From assembly GCF_047238345.1 (NCBI RefSeq), contig NZ_JBDFMQ010000001.1, forward strand, positions 930,001-994,000: a stretch of DNA of 64,000 bases, in the 5' to 3' direction. Positions 46,975 through 55,585 of this stretch are shown here, piece by piece. The number at the start of each line of letters is the position of its first letter. Within the stretch, counting starts at the first letter, position 1. Origin of the DNA: Shouchella sp047238345 (lineage in GTDB: Bacteria > Bacillota > Bacilli > Bacillales > Bacillaceae_D). The notes under the pieces were generated by a model. It was not told the origin of the DNA, did no database searches, and saw nothing but the letters and a program-made list of their open reading frames with translations. The translations under genes were made by a program, and so were the position numbers.

Positions 46975-47007
46975 AAAAAAGCCCCTCTCAAAAGGTTGAG
47001 AGGGGGT
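46975..47007 (-). terminator. Terminator of gbsB
   Basis: CCCCTCTCAA...TTGAGAGGGG with a T run on the minus strand. Confidence 0.9.
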
Positions 47008-47034
47008 GTTGGTTATAGACGATTGATAGGAAGA

Positions 47035-48246
47035 CTAGCGTACTGTGCTAGGTACTTTGTTGAAGCAACGATCATAAATCCAGACGTAATCTTTTTTCGT
47101 TAAGTCACGAGGGTTTCCGATTGTTTGTGGATCTTTTAATGCTTCTTCAGCCCAGCGATCAACTTTGCTTGGATCAACACCTTGTGCTTCAAGTGTTGGG
47201 ACTTCTAGTTCTTCTACAAGATCATACATGTACTGAACCGCTGCTTTTGCAGCTTCTTCAGTTGTCATGTTCGCTGTGTTAATGCCGAATGCTTGAGCAA
47301 TACGAGCAAAACGTCCTGGGGCGCCTTTCCAGTTAAATTCCATGACTGGGCCCATCATCGCCGCTACACATTGACCGTGAGCGACCGGGACAATCCCACC
47401 TAATGACTGACTCATGGCGTGAGCAGCACCAGCAGACTCGCTTCCATAAGATAAGCCCGCAAGCATCGCAGCTTGAGACATGCCGTAACGCGCTTCTAAG
47501 TCATCGCCATCGGAAAACGCGCGACGAATGTACGTAGCAGCATACTCGATTGCAAGAAGAGCAACCGCATCTGTTACAGGTTGTGCATACTTCATTGTAT
47601 AACACTCTACAGCGTGAGCAATGGCATCAATGCCTGTCATTGCTGTTACGTGTGGAGGCATGGACGTATGCAATTCTGGGTCAATAATTGTTAAGTGCGC
47701 TGCAATTAATGGTCCGCCAGTATTAAACTTGTATTCTCTCTTTTCATCTGTAATAACGGCCCACTGTGTCACTTCAGAACCAGTTCCTGCAGTTGTAGGA
47801 ATGGTAGCTAGAGTAGGGATACGGTTCTCTAATGGTTTTTTACCATCAGCTGCTTCATAATCAAGAACAGAACCTTCGTGAGATACTTCAACGCCAATCG
47901 CTTTTGCCGTATCCATGGAAGATCCTCCACCAACAGCGACAAGCCCATCACAATCATTCTCTAGATAAAAGGCAGAGCCACGGGCAATTAGTTTTGTCGG
48001 CGGGTTTGGTTCTACTTCATTAAAGAGAACAACTTCCACGCCTGATTCTTTTAAACTCTCTTCAACAGGTTTTGTAACGCCAGCTTTGTAGATTCCTGGG
48101 TCTGTCACGAGAAGGACTTTCTTGGAACCATACGCCTTCATTTCTTCTCCAAGGTTTTTAATCGCACCAATCCCGTGTTTGATTGCAGTTGGTACCTCAA
48201 ATGTGTGATAGCCTAACATTGATTCTACTTTCATATGCATACTCAT
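47035..48246 (-). CDS. gbsB: Choline dehydrogenase (type III, iron-containing alcohol dehydrogenase)
   Basis: A 403-residue Fe-ADH that oxidises choline to betaine aldehyde in osmoprotectant synthesis. NAD-binding GGGSSMDTAKAI and the metal-ligand region MTGIDAIAHAVE...HAMSQSLGG...HGQCVA are present. It follows gbsA by 34 bases in the same operon and ends at a strong terminator. Neighbouring gbsR supports the choline assignment over a generic alcohol dehydrogenase. Confidence 0.93.
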   Translation of the reverse strand: MSMHMKVESMLGYHTFEVPTAIKHGIGAIKNLGEEMKAYGSKKVLLVTDPGIYKAGVTKPVEESLKESGVEVVLFNEVEPNPPTKLIARGSAFYLENDCDGLVAVGGGSSMDTAKAIGVEVSHEGSVLDYEAADGKKPLENRIPTLATIPTTAGTGSEVTQWAVITDEKREYKFNTGGPLIAAHLTIIDPELHTSMPPHVTAMTGIDAIAHAVECYTMKYAQPVTDAVALLAIEYAATYIRRAFSDGDDLEARYGMSQAAMLAGLSYGSESAGAAHAMSQSLGGIVPVAHGQCVAAMMGPVMEFNWKGAPGRFARIAQAFGINTANMTTEEAAKAAVQYMYDLVEELEVPTLEAQGVDPSKVDRWAEEALKDPQTIGNPRDLTKKDYVWIYDRCFNKVPSTVR

Positions 48247-48280
48247 GAAAATCGCTCCTTTTTTTTGTGTTTATCATTCA

Positions 48281-49753
48281 TTAAGACTGAAACCAGTTAA
48301 CTGGTTGCGGGTTTTTATTGCGGAATACATGCTTCACTTCTGTATACTCTTCTAATCCAATTTTTCCTAATTCACGACCAAAACCTGATTGTTTATACCC
48401 GCCCCAAGGAGCTTGGGCAAAGTAAGGATGGAAATCGTTAATCCATACAGTTCCCATGCGTAGCTTGCTTGCCACATCTTCGGCCTTATCAATATCGGAA
48501 GAAAAGACAGCGCCAGCTAATCCGTAAATTGTATCGTTTGCTTTTGCAATCGCATCCTCTTTAGAAGAGAATGTTTCGACGGTTAACACTGGACCAAATA
48601 CTTCTTCTTGCACAATGCGCATTTCATCTGTGCAGTTTGTGAAGATGGTCGGTTCTAAGAAAAAGCCATTTTGTAGTTCTTCGTGTTCAGGACGTTTCCC
48701 ACCTACAGCGAGTGTAGCGCCTTCATCTAAACCAATTTGGATATAGTTTTCCACTTTATCACGGTGCTCTGCTGAGATAAGCGGACCAGATTCAGTTGTT
48801 TCATCAAAGCCGTTTCCTAATTTAATTCGTTTCGCACGAGCAACTAATTTTTCAACAAATACAGCGTGAATGGATTCTTCTACAAGTAATCTTGAACCGG
48901 CGGAACATACTTGTCCAGCATGGAAGAACACCGCATTTAGTGCTTGATCAACAGCTGTTTCAAAATCTGCATCCGCAAACACGATATTTGGGTTTTTTCC
49001 ACCTAGCTCTAACGCAATTTTCTTGACGTTGCCGCTTGCTACTTGCATGATCTTTTTACCTGTTTCAATTCCGCCCGTAAATGATACTAAATCAACATCA
49101 TGACTTTCTGCTAATTCAGAGCCAACTTCAGCTCCTGTACCTAATACAAGGTTGACAACACCCTCTGGGAAACCTACTTCTTCAAAAAATTCAAAGACTT
49201 TTGCTGTTGTAAGTGGCGTAATTTCACTCGGTTTAATCACGAGCGTATTGCCAGCCGCTAAAGCTGGAGCTAATTTCCAAGCTGCTTGTAGTAAAGGATA
49301 ATTCCAAGGTGTAATTTGTGCACAAACCCCTATAGGTTCGCGAACGACTTTACTAGTAGAGTCTGGGATGGGGCTTTCAATCACTTCGCCGCCATCTTTA
49401 TCTGCTAGACCTGCAAAGTAGAAAAACACATTGGCGATATCATCCATATCCCCAAGGCTTTCCTCAAGTGTCTTACCAGTATCTAGCGTTTCTAAGCGAG
49501 CAAGCTCCTCGCGCTCATCTTTAATTTTTTGACCAACGAGGCGAACCATTTCGCCTCGTTCACTTGCTGGCATTTGCGACCAGTTTCCTTCGTCAAACGC
49601 TTTTCTAGCTGCTTTAACTGCCCAAGCTGCATCTGCTTTTGATCCTTCTGCTGCTGTGGCAATCTCTTCTTGATTAAAAGGATTAATAATGGATCGAGTT
49701 TGCTGTTGTTCTGCATCAATCCATTTACCGTTTATAAACATTTGAATATGCAT
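48281..49753 (-). CDS. gbsA: Betaine aldehyde dehydrogenase
   Basis: A 490-residue NAD-dependent ALDH converting betaine aldehyde to glycine betaine. Motifs are ITPWNYPLLQAAWKLAPALAAGNT, catalytic Glu in ALELGGKNPN and catalytic Cys in HAGQVCSAGSR; the length and WGGYKQSGFGRELG end fit GbsA/BetB. First gene of gbsAB. A sigma-A promoter at 49811-49839 and a palindrome at 49777-49794 shared with opuAC control it. Confidence 0.95.
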   Translation of the reverse strand: MHIQMFINGKWIDAEQQQTRSIINPFNQEEIATAAEGSKADAAWAVKAARKAFDEGNWSQMPASERGEMVRLVGQKIKDEREELARLETLDTGKTLEESLGDMDDIANVFFYFAGLADKDGGEVIESPIPDSTSKVVREPIGVCAQITPWNYPLLQAAWKLAPALAAGNTLVIKPSEITPLTTAKVFEFFEEVGFPEGVVNLVLGTGAEVGSELAESHDVDLVSFTGGIETGKKIMQVASGNVKKIALELGGKNPNIVFADADFETAVDQALNAVFFHAGQVCSAGSRLLVEESIHAVFVEKLVARAKRIKLGNGFDETTESGPLISAEHRDKVENYIQIGLDEGATLAVGGKRPEHEELQNGFFLEPTIFTNCTDEMRIVQEEVFGPVLTVETFSSKEDAIAKANDTIYGLAGAVFSSDIDKAEDVASKLRMGTVWINDFHPYFAQAPWGGYKQSGFGRELGKIGLEEYTEVKHVFRNKNPQPVNWFQS

Positions 49754-49776
49754 GAAACATAACCGCCTTTCATTTT

Positions 49777-49794
49777 GTTTAAAATATATTAAAC
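49777..49794 (-). promoter_or_regulatory. Candidate GbsR operator in the gbsA leader
   Basis: GTTTAATATATTTTAAAC (minus strand), arms GTTTAA/TTAAAC, just downstream of the start site. It matches the site at 50573-50590 before opuAC. Confidence 0.65.
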
Positions 49795-49810
49795 GATTAA
49801 TACAAAATAC

Positions 49811-49839
49811 ACTTTACCATCCGCTTTTTTTGTTGTCAA
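49811..49839 (-). promoter_or_regulatory. Sigma-A promoter of gbsAB
   Basis: TTGACA, 17-base spacer, TAAAGT on the minus strand. Confidence 0.8.
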
Positions 49840-49858
49840 AGAAAAAGGTAAGTGAAGA

Positions 49859-49893
49859 CAAAAAAACGCTTATCAACAAGAAGTTGATAAGCG
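49859..49893 (-). terminator. Terminator of gbsR
   Basis: CGCTTATCAAC / GTTGATAAGCG followed on the minus strand by a T run. Confidence 0.9.
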
Positions 49894-49903
49894 CAGTAGT
49901 CTT

Positions 49904-50461
49904 TTAGGAATGATCTTTTTTATATTTTTCAATGAGTTCCGTAGCTAAGTTGCCAGTTCGGAATTGGGTGACGAGTAAATCCAAAAATTCATAGTACGCA
50001 ATTGAGGAGTGGATTTTTTCCAACGTAAAAGCAGCTTCATTTCGAATTTCTTCAGGGTAGTCCTGATTTTCAACAACGGCTTCATAATGTGGAACCGCTT
50101 CTTTTATCGCACCCATATTCACATCACGCTCTCGTTCCCAGCGCCGTGTGAAAAAGGAAGTAAAGAAGTTAAAGAAATCTTGTTCAGCTTCATATAGATC
50201 TTTCCGTTCTCCTTTTCGATACACACGATGGATAATATTTTCCTCTAATAGCTTTCGGACGCCTATGCTCATACTACCCTTACTCATGCCTAGCTCATCT
50301 CGAAGTTCATTTAAATTCATGGGTTCATCACTTAAATACAATGTCGCGTATAGTTGTCCAATCGAACGGTTCACTCCGTATATATCCATTGTGTCAGCAA
50401 TGCTGTCTTTTATAATTGCGTGAATGCGATCAAGATCATCTCGAGCTTGTTCCTTATCCAT
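49904..50461 (-). CDS. gbsR: Choline-responsive repressor GbsR
   Basis: A 185-residue winged-helix regulator of the GbsR/MarR-like family. The DNA-binding part is GQLYATLYLSDEPMNLNELRDELGMSKGSMSIGVRKLLEENIIHRVYRKGERKDLYEAE. In B. subtilis GbsR represses gbsAB and opuB and is released by choline. ATG 50461 is chosen as AAGGAG is about 9 bases upstream. It lies between gbsAB and the divergent opuAC-like gene. Confidence 0.93.
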   Translation of the reverse strand: MDKEQARDDLDRIHAIIKDSIADTMDIYGVNRSIGQLYATLYLSDEPMNLNELRDELGMSKGSMSIGVRKLLEENIIHRVYRKGERKDLYEAEQDFFNFFTSFFTRRWERERDVNMGAIKEAVPHYEAVVENQDYPEEIRNEAAFTLEKIHSSIAYYEFLDLLVTQFRTGNLATELIEKYKKDHS

Positions 50462-50532
50462 GCACATGTCTCCTTCGTTATGAATTGATACAACGAGCAA
50501 ATCACTCATTTTTTTGTGTAAGCGTTTTTTGT

Positions 50533-50560
50533 TTGACAGATTAATTTGCTATGTTACGAT
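50533..50560 (+). promoter_or_regulatory. Sigma-A promoter of the opuAC-like gene
   Basis: TTGACA, 16-base spacer, TACGAT. A cre-like TGTAAGCGTTTTTT lies just upstream at 50517. Confidence 0.65.
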
Positions 50561-50572
50561 TATATCTAATTC

Positions 50573-50590
50573 ATTTAATTCATTCTAAAC
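50573..50590 (+). promoter_or_regulatory. Candidate GbsR operator in the opuAC leader
   Basis: ATTTAATTCATTCTAAAC followed by AAA; shares TTTAAT-N2-ATT-N-TAAACAAA with the gbsA site and the same position relative to the promoter. Confidence 0.6.
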
Positions 50591-50622
50591 AAATTTTACA
50601 AAAAGAAACGGAGAGATGCAAG

Positions 50623-51477
50623 TTGAAAAAGAAATTATGGCCAATCGTAGCTATTGTACCATTTACTTTAGCGGCATGTGGAGATAATAATGGTGAGTCT
50701 GAATCGAATAAAGAAATCGAATTAACGTATGTGGCGTGGGACTCAGAACTTGCATCAAACTATGTTTTAAAAGAAGCATTTGAGCAGGCGGGGTATGATG
50801 TTACGTTAACAGTAGTTGAACAAGCCATTATGTGGCAAAGTGTCGCAGACGGAAGTGTCGATGGACATGTTGCTGGCTGGCTACCAGATGATATGCGTGC
50901 TGATTATGAACGCTATCAAGAAGATATTGTTGATTTAGGCCCGAATCTAGAAGGCGCGCAAACAGGTCTAGCTGTTCCCACTTATATGGATATAACAAGT
51001 ATTGATGAGTTAAGCACAGATGTTGTTTCAGAAATTACAGGCATTGATGCTGGAGCTGGTGTAGCCATTGCAACGGAAGAAGCAATTGAAGCCTATGGTT
51101 TGGATTTAGAGCAGACGCTTAGTACGGATGCGTTTATGACGCAACAGCTTAGTGACGCATATGGAGATGAAGAGCCTATTGTCGTTACAGCTTGGGAACC
51201 GCATTGGAAATTCAATTCGTATGAGTTACGTTTCTTAGAAGATCCACAGGGAATCTATGCAGAAGACGGTGAAATTCGTACGATTGTTCGTGAAGGATTA
51301 GAAGAGGATGACCCAGTTGCTTTTCGTATTTTAGATCAATTTTACTGGACCGCTGATGATATGAATGAAGTCATGCTCTATATTGCTGAAGAAGGCATGG
51401 AGGCAGAAGAAGCGGCTCAGCTATGGGTTGAAGATAATCAAGACGTGGTAGATGAATGGTTAGAAGGCGTGGAATAA
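50623..51477 (+). CDS. opuAC: Glycine betaine/choline ABC transporter substrate-binding lipoprotein (OpuAC type)
   Basis: A 284-residue lipoprotein; the start is TTG 50623 after GGAGAG, giving a lipobox LAAC with the lipidated Cys at about residue 19. The mature part follows OpuAC: AWDSELASNYVLKEAFEQAGYDV, IMWQSVADGSVDGHVAGWLPDD and VVTAWEPHWKFNSYELRFLEDP, with Trp residues suitable for a betaine cage. No ATPase or permease gene is adjacent, so it must work with a transporter encoded elsewhere. It shares an operator with gbsAB, which suggests that choline or betaine is the ligand. Confidence 0.88.
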   Translation: MKKKLWPIVAIVPFTLAACGDNNGESESNKEIELTYVAWDSELASNYVLKEAFEQAGYDVTLTVVEQAIMWQSVADGSVDGHVAGWLPDDMRADYERYQEDIVDLGPNLEGAQTGLAVPTYMDITSIDELSTDVVSEITGIDAGAGVAIATEEAIEAYGLDLEQTLSTDAFMTQQLSDAYGDEEPIVVTAWEPHWKFNSYELRFLEDPQGIYAEDGEIRTIVREGLEEDDPVAFRILDQFYWTADDMNEVMLYIAEEGMEAEEAAQLWVEDNQDVVDEWLEGVE

Positions 51478-51484
51478 AGCTGAC

Positions 51485-51517
51485 CAAGCGTATGCAAAAA
51501 AAGCATGCGCTTTTTAT
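51485..51517 (+). terminator. Terminator of the opuAC-like gene
   Basis: AAGCGTATGC / GCATGCGCTT followed by TTTTT. Confidence 0.85.
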
Positions 51518-51561
51518 GTGCGCAAAAAATCTCTTGCCAAAGGAAAAAAACTCCTGTATAT

Positions 51562-51605
51562 TGTAAGTGCTTACATAAGGTCATCAGATGACCTTATGAT
51601 ATAAT
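51562..51605 (+). promoter_or_regulatory. lut operon control region: cre-like site, LutR operator and -10
   Basis: TGTAAGTGCTTACA (51562-51575) is cre with one central change. It runs into a perfect 25-base palindrome, arms CATAAGGTCATC / GATGACCTTATG around one A (51574-51598), which directly abuts TATAAT (51600-51605). No good -35 is visible; it is probably masked by the operator. Confidence 0.75.
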
Positions 51606-51629
51606 GGATGAGTAAGAGGAGGAAAGAAC

Positions 51630-53420
51630 ATGGATACAGGTTGGCTTTCTTTGATTGCACTTACGCCAATTCTATCTGTTCTATTATTTTTAGTTCTTTT
51701 GAAGTGGCCCGCTAAAAGGGCAATGCCACTCGCGTTTATGATTACCGTTCTCGTAGCTTTCTTTGTTTGGCAAGTACCAAAAAATCAAATAGCCGCAGCT
51801 AGTATGAATGGTGTAGTGACAGCTTTAGAAGTATTATTTATTGTTTTTGGTGCTGTATTAATGCTAAATACGTTACGCGAAAGTGGTGCGATTCACACAA
51901 TCCGACAAGGGTTTATGAATATTTCCCCAGATCGTCGTATACAAGCCATTGTCATCTGTTGGTTATTCGGCTCATTCATTGAAGGTGCTTCGGGGTGGGG
52001 AACGCCCGCTGCCATTCTTGCCCCTTTACTTGTTGCAGTTGGCTTTCCAGCGATGGCGGCAGTGATGGTTGCATTGATTATTCAATCGACACCTGTTTCA
52101 TTTGGTGCGGTTGGAACACCGATATTGGTCGGTGTAGGGAACGGCTTATCAGGTCAATCGAATGTGGAAGAAACAGCTTCTTCATTGGGGATGTCTTTTA
52201 CTACATATATTCAATCGATTGGTGGTCAAGTGGCCATTTTTCATGGAATTATCGGACTGTTCATCCCGCTTATGCTGGTGATGATGCTGACATTGTTTTT
52301 CGGTGAGAAAAAATCAATTCGATCTGGACTGCAAGTATGGAAATTTGCTCTCTTTGCAGGTGTAGCGTTTACGGTTCCTTATGCGCTTGTTGCAAACTTG
52401 TTAGGGCCGGAATTCCCGGCATTATTTGGTGGATTAATTGGGTTAGCGATTGTCATTCCAGCAGCAAAGAAAGGCTGGTTTATGCCAAAAGAAACATGGG
52501 ATTTCGCTAATACGTCAAAGTGGGACCCGGAATGGACAGGGAAATTAACAGCAGATCGATTGGTTCAACCGACGATTTCCCCTTTAAAAGCATGGTTACC
52601 GTATGTCGTAATTGGCTTTTTACTTGTACTTACAAGAATGGATTTGTTTCCATTCGGAGATTGGTTAAAACAAGTATCGATCCAAGTGAACCAATTGTTT
52701 GGAACAGATATCTCTTTGGAGAGTACGCCACTCTTCTTACCTGGCTTCATTATGATCTGTGTATCTCTAATGAGTATCTTTTTATATCAAATGAATAAAA
52801 CACAATATCAATCAGCTCTATCACAATCAACAAAAATGATTATTAGTGCTGCACCTGCTTTGTTGTTCTCAGTACCACTTGTACAAGTATTTATTAACTC
52901 AGATGTAAATGCACTTGGGTATGAAAGCATGCCATTGCTGCTCGCGACAACCGTTTCATCTCTAACTGGTGAAAATTGGCCACTTATCGCGCCAGCAATT
53001 GGGGCGCTTGGTGCGTTTGTAGCTGGAAGCAATACGATTAGTAATATGATGTTTTCGCTGTTTCAATTTGGCACAGCAGAAAACGTAGGCATTACACCTG
53101 GAACAGTTGTGGCTTTACAAGCTGTCGGTGGTGCTGCAGGGAATATGATTTGTGTACATAACGTTGTTGCTGCATCTGCCGCGGCAGGAATTGTTGGGAA
53201 AGAAGGCGTATTAATCCGTAAAGTCATGATTCCACTTATGTATTATTTAATTTTTGCAGGTGGACTAGGATATGTGGCGATTCATGGATTTGGCTTTAAT
53301 AGTGGAACGTTTATCGTGCTTGCTGTGCTCCTGACATTCACTATATTAATTTTAAAATTTGGTCAAAGCAAAGGGCAGCTAACGTATACGAAAGAAAACA
53401 AAAAGAGTTCGAACATGTAG
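51630..53420 (+). CDS. lutP: L-lactate permease
   Basis: A 596-residue LctP-family lactate:proton symporter with about 13-14 membrane segments. GSFIEGASGWGTPAAILAPLLV and SFGAVGTPI are family motifs, and AVGGAAGNMICVHNVVAASA is near the end. First gene of a lutP-lutA-lutB-lutC operon, preceded by a LutR-type operator. Unlike B. subtilis, where lutP is separate, the permease here leads the operon. Confidence 0.95.
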   Translation: MDTGWLSLIALTPILSVLLFLVLLKWPAKRAMPLAFMITVLVAFFVWQVPKNQIAAASMNGVVTALEVLFIVFGAVLMLNTLRESGAIHTIRQGFMNISPDRRIQAIVICWLFGSFIEGASGWGTPAAILAPLLVAVGFPAMAAVMVALIIQSTPVSFGAVGTPILVGVGNGLSGQSNVEETASSLGMSFTTYIQSIGGQVAIFHGIIGLFIPLMLVMMLTLFFGEKKSIRSGLQVWKFALFAGVAFTVPYALVANLLGPEFPALFGGLIGLAIVIPAAKKGWFMPKETWDFANTSKWDPEWTGKLTADRLVQPTISPLKAWLPYVVIGFLLVLTRMDLFPFGDWLKQVSIQVNQLFGTDISLESTPLFLPGFIMICVSLMSIFLYQMNKTQYQSALSQSTKMIISAAPALLFSVPLVQVFINSDVNALGYESMPLLLATTVSSLTGENWPLIAPAIGALGAFVAGSNTISNMMFSLFQFGTAENVGITPGTVVALQAVGGAAGNMICVHNVVAASAAAGIVGKEGVLIRKVMIPLMYYLIFAGGLGYVAIHGFGFNSGTFIVLAVLLTFTILILKFGQSKGQLTYTKENKKSSNM

Positions 53421-53432
53421 GAGAGGATGTTT

Positions 53433-54152
53433 ATGAAAGTCTCATTATTCGTGACGTGTCTGGCGGATGTGTTTTATCCAGGTGTTGGAAAAGACACGGT
53501 TGAAGTACTTGAACGACTTGGGTGTGAGGTTGATTTTCCAGAGGCACAGACGTGTTGCGGACAACCAGCGTTTAATAGTGGCTATCACGAAGATACAAAA
53601 AAAGCGGCAAAACATACGATTGAAACATTTGCACATTCCGATTATGTTGTGCTTCCGTCAGGATCATGCGCTGCGATGGTGCATGAATATGAAGGGTTGT
53701 TCCATGATGAGCCCGATTGGCAACAAAAAGCACACGCTTTGTCTGAAAAAACGTATGAGTTTACACAGTTTCTTGTGCGTGTGTTGAATGTCAAAAACGT
53801 AGGAGCATGCTACCAAGGAAAAGCAACGTACCATACCTCTTGTCATATGACACGCTTGTTAAAAGAAAAAGAAGCACCGATGGCGTTACTTGAAGAGGTC
53901 GACGGACTGGAATTAAAAGAATTACCAAACAAAGAAACGTGCTGTGGGTTTGGTGGAACGTTTTCTGTAAAGATGCCGACAATATCAGAGCAAATGGTAG
54001 AAGAAAAAACGCGACACATCGAAGGAACAGAAGCAGACGTCTTAATTGGCGCAGACTGCGGCTGTCTTATGAATATTGGTGGGCGAATCGAACGCAATGG
54101 TCAACAAATAAAAGTAAAGCATATCGCACAAATTTTAAATAGCAAGGAGTGA
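53433..54152 (+). CDS. lutA: Lactate utilisation protein LutA
   Basis: A 239-residue iron-sulfur oxidoreductase subunit with two CCG domains: QTCCGQPAFNSG (about residue 38) and ETCCGFGGTFSVK (about residue 168). LutABC together oxidise L-lactate to pyruvate. ATG 53433 is used with GAGAGG 6 bases before it; ATG 53427 is too close to the site. Confidence 0.95.
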   Translation: MKVSLFVTCLADVFYPGVGKDTVEVLERLGCEVDFPEAQTCCGQPAFNSGYHEDTKKAAKHTIETFAHSDYVVLPSGSCAAMVHEYEGLFHDEPDWQQKAHALSEKTYEFTQFLVRVLNVKNVGACYQGKATYHTSCHMTRLLKEKEAPMALLEEVDGLELKELPNKETCCGFGGTFSVKMPTISEQMVEEKTRHIEGTEADVLIGADCGCLMNIGGRIERNGQQIKVKHIAQILNSKE

Positions 54153-54157
54153 CGAGC

Positions 54158-55585
54158 ATGGGGATTAAAATTGGAGATCCGGCGTTTTCCAAGCGAGTCG
54201 AAGAAGGATTAGGGAATTCATTTATGCGTCAAGCTGTCACAGGGGCGCAAGAACGGTTGAAAACATCAAAATCAAAGGCTGAGGAAGAGCTTGGAGATTG
54301 GGAAGAATGGCGTAATCTATCGGAAGAGATTCGAACACATACTCTCGAAAACATTGATTATTACTTGCATCAATTAAGTGAAAACGTGACGAAACACGGA
54401 GGGCATGTCTTTTTTGCGCAAACCGCTGAAGAAGCCAATGCGTATATTAAACAAGTGGCACAAGACAAGCAAGCAAAGAAAGTCGTAAAATCAAAGTCAA
54501 TGGTGACCGAAGAGATTAGTATGAACGATGCGCTAGAAAGCATTGGCTGTGATGTTGTCGAGACCGATCTTGGGGAATACATTTTACAAATCGATGATCA
54601 TGACCCACCCTCTCACATTGTTGCACCGGCATTGCACAAGAATAAAGAACAAATTCGGGATACCTTTAAGGAAAAAAAGGGCTATACGAAAACAGAAAAT
54701 CCGCAGGAACTGACGTTATTTGCCCGCGAGCAGTTACGAAAAGAATTTCTTTCTGCTGATCTTGGTATTACAGGCTGTAATTTTGCGGTTGCAGAATCGG
54801 GAAGTGTTTCACTTGTAACGAATGAAGGAAATGCACGACTGGCAACAGCATTGCCCAAAACACAAATTACGGTGATGGGGATGGAGCGTGTTGTTCCGAC
54901 GTGGGAAGAACTCGATATTTTAGTGAGCATGTTGTGCCGGAGTGCGGTAGGGCAAAAATTAACTAGTTATGTCACAGGTTTAACAGGAATCCGCGAAGAG
55001 GGAGATATTGATGGACCAGAAGAATTCCACCTTGTCATTGTCGACAACGGCCGGTCGAAAATTCTAGGTACAGAGTTCCAGGCTGCGCTTCACTGCATTC
55101 GTTGTGCGGCATGTATTAACGTTTGCCCAATTTATCGCCACGTTGGTGGTCATTCATATGGATCAATTTATCCAGGACCAATCGGCGCAGTGTTGACACC
55201 ATTGTTGGAAGGCTACGATGATCATAAAGATTTACCTTATGCCTCTAGTCTTTGCGCAGCTTGTACAGACGCGTGTCCTGTTAAAATTCCGTTGCATGAA
55301 ATGTTGATTCAGCATCGACGTATTATTGCAGAGGAAAAACGAACGCCGAAAACAGAAGCACTTGCGATGAAAGGGTTTGGCGTTGGCGTAAGCTCACCAA
55401 CTTTGTATAAAATGGGAACAAAAATGGCGCCAATGATGATGTTCCCCTTTGTTAAAGATGGGGCGATCGTAAAAGGACCAGGCCCTTTAAAAGGTTGGAC
55501 AGACGTTCGTGATATGCCAGCCCCATCAAAAGAGCGGTTCAGAGATTGGTACGCAACACGCAATAAAGGAGGGGGTCAAGCATGA
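54158..55585 (+). CDS. lutB: Lactate utilisation iron-sulfur protein LutB
   Basis: A 475-residue subunit. The N-terminal LUD domain is followed by ferredoxin-type 4Fe-4S motifs CIRCAACINVCP and CAACTDACP in the C-terminal part. ATG 54158 is chosen because AAGGAG is 9 bases upstream; GTG 54149 abuts the ribosome site. Its stop overlaps the lutC start. Confidence 0.95.
   Translation: MGIKIGDPAFSKRVEEGLGNSFMRQAVTGAQERLKTSKSKAEEELGDWEEWRNLSEEIRTHTLENIDYYLHQLSENVTKHGGHVFFAQTAEEANAYIKQVAQDKQAKKVVKSKSMVTEEISMNDALESIGCDVVETDLGEYILQIDDHDPPSHIVAPALHKNKEQIRDTFKEKKGYTKTENPQELTLFAREQLRKEFLSADLGITGCNFAVAESGSVSLVTNEGNARLATALPKTQITVMGMERVVPTWEELDILVSMLCRSAVGQKLTSYVTGLTGIREEGDIDGPEEFHLVIVDNGRSKILGTEFQAALHCIRCAACINVCPIYRHVGGHSYGSIYPGPIGAVLTPLLEGYDDHKDLPYASSLCAACTDACPVKIPLHEMLIQHRRIIAEEKRTPKTEALAMKGFGVGVSSPTLYKMGTKMAPMMMFPFVKDGAIVKGPGPLKGWTDVRDMPAPSKERFRDWYATRNKGGGQA

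Noticed and set aside
49492..49719. A 75-residue minus-strand frame inside gbsA
   Set aside because: Alternative frame of gbsA, Lys/Gln-rich, with no ribosome site.
51574..51598. Rho-independent terminator before lutP
   Set aside because: The palindrome has no T run and abuts TATAAT of the promoter; an operator explains it better.
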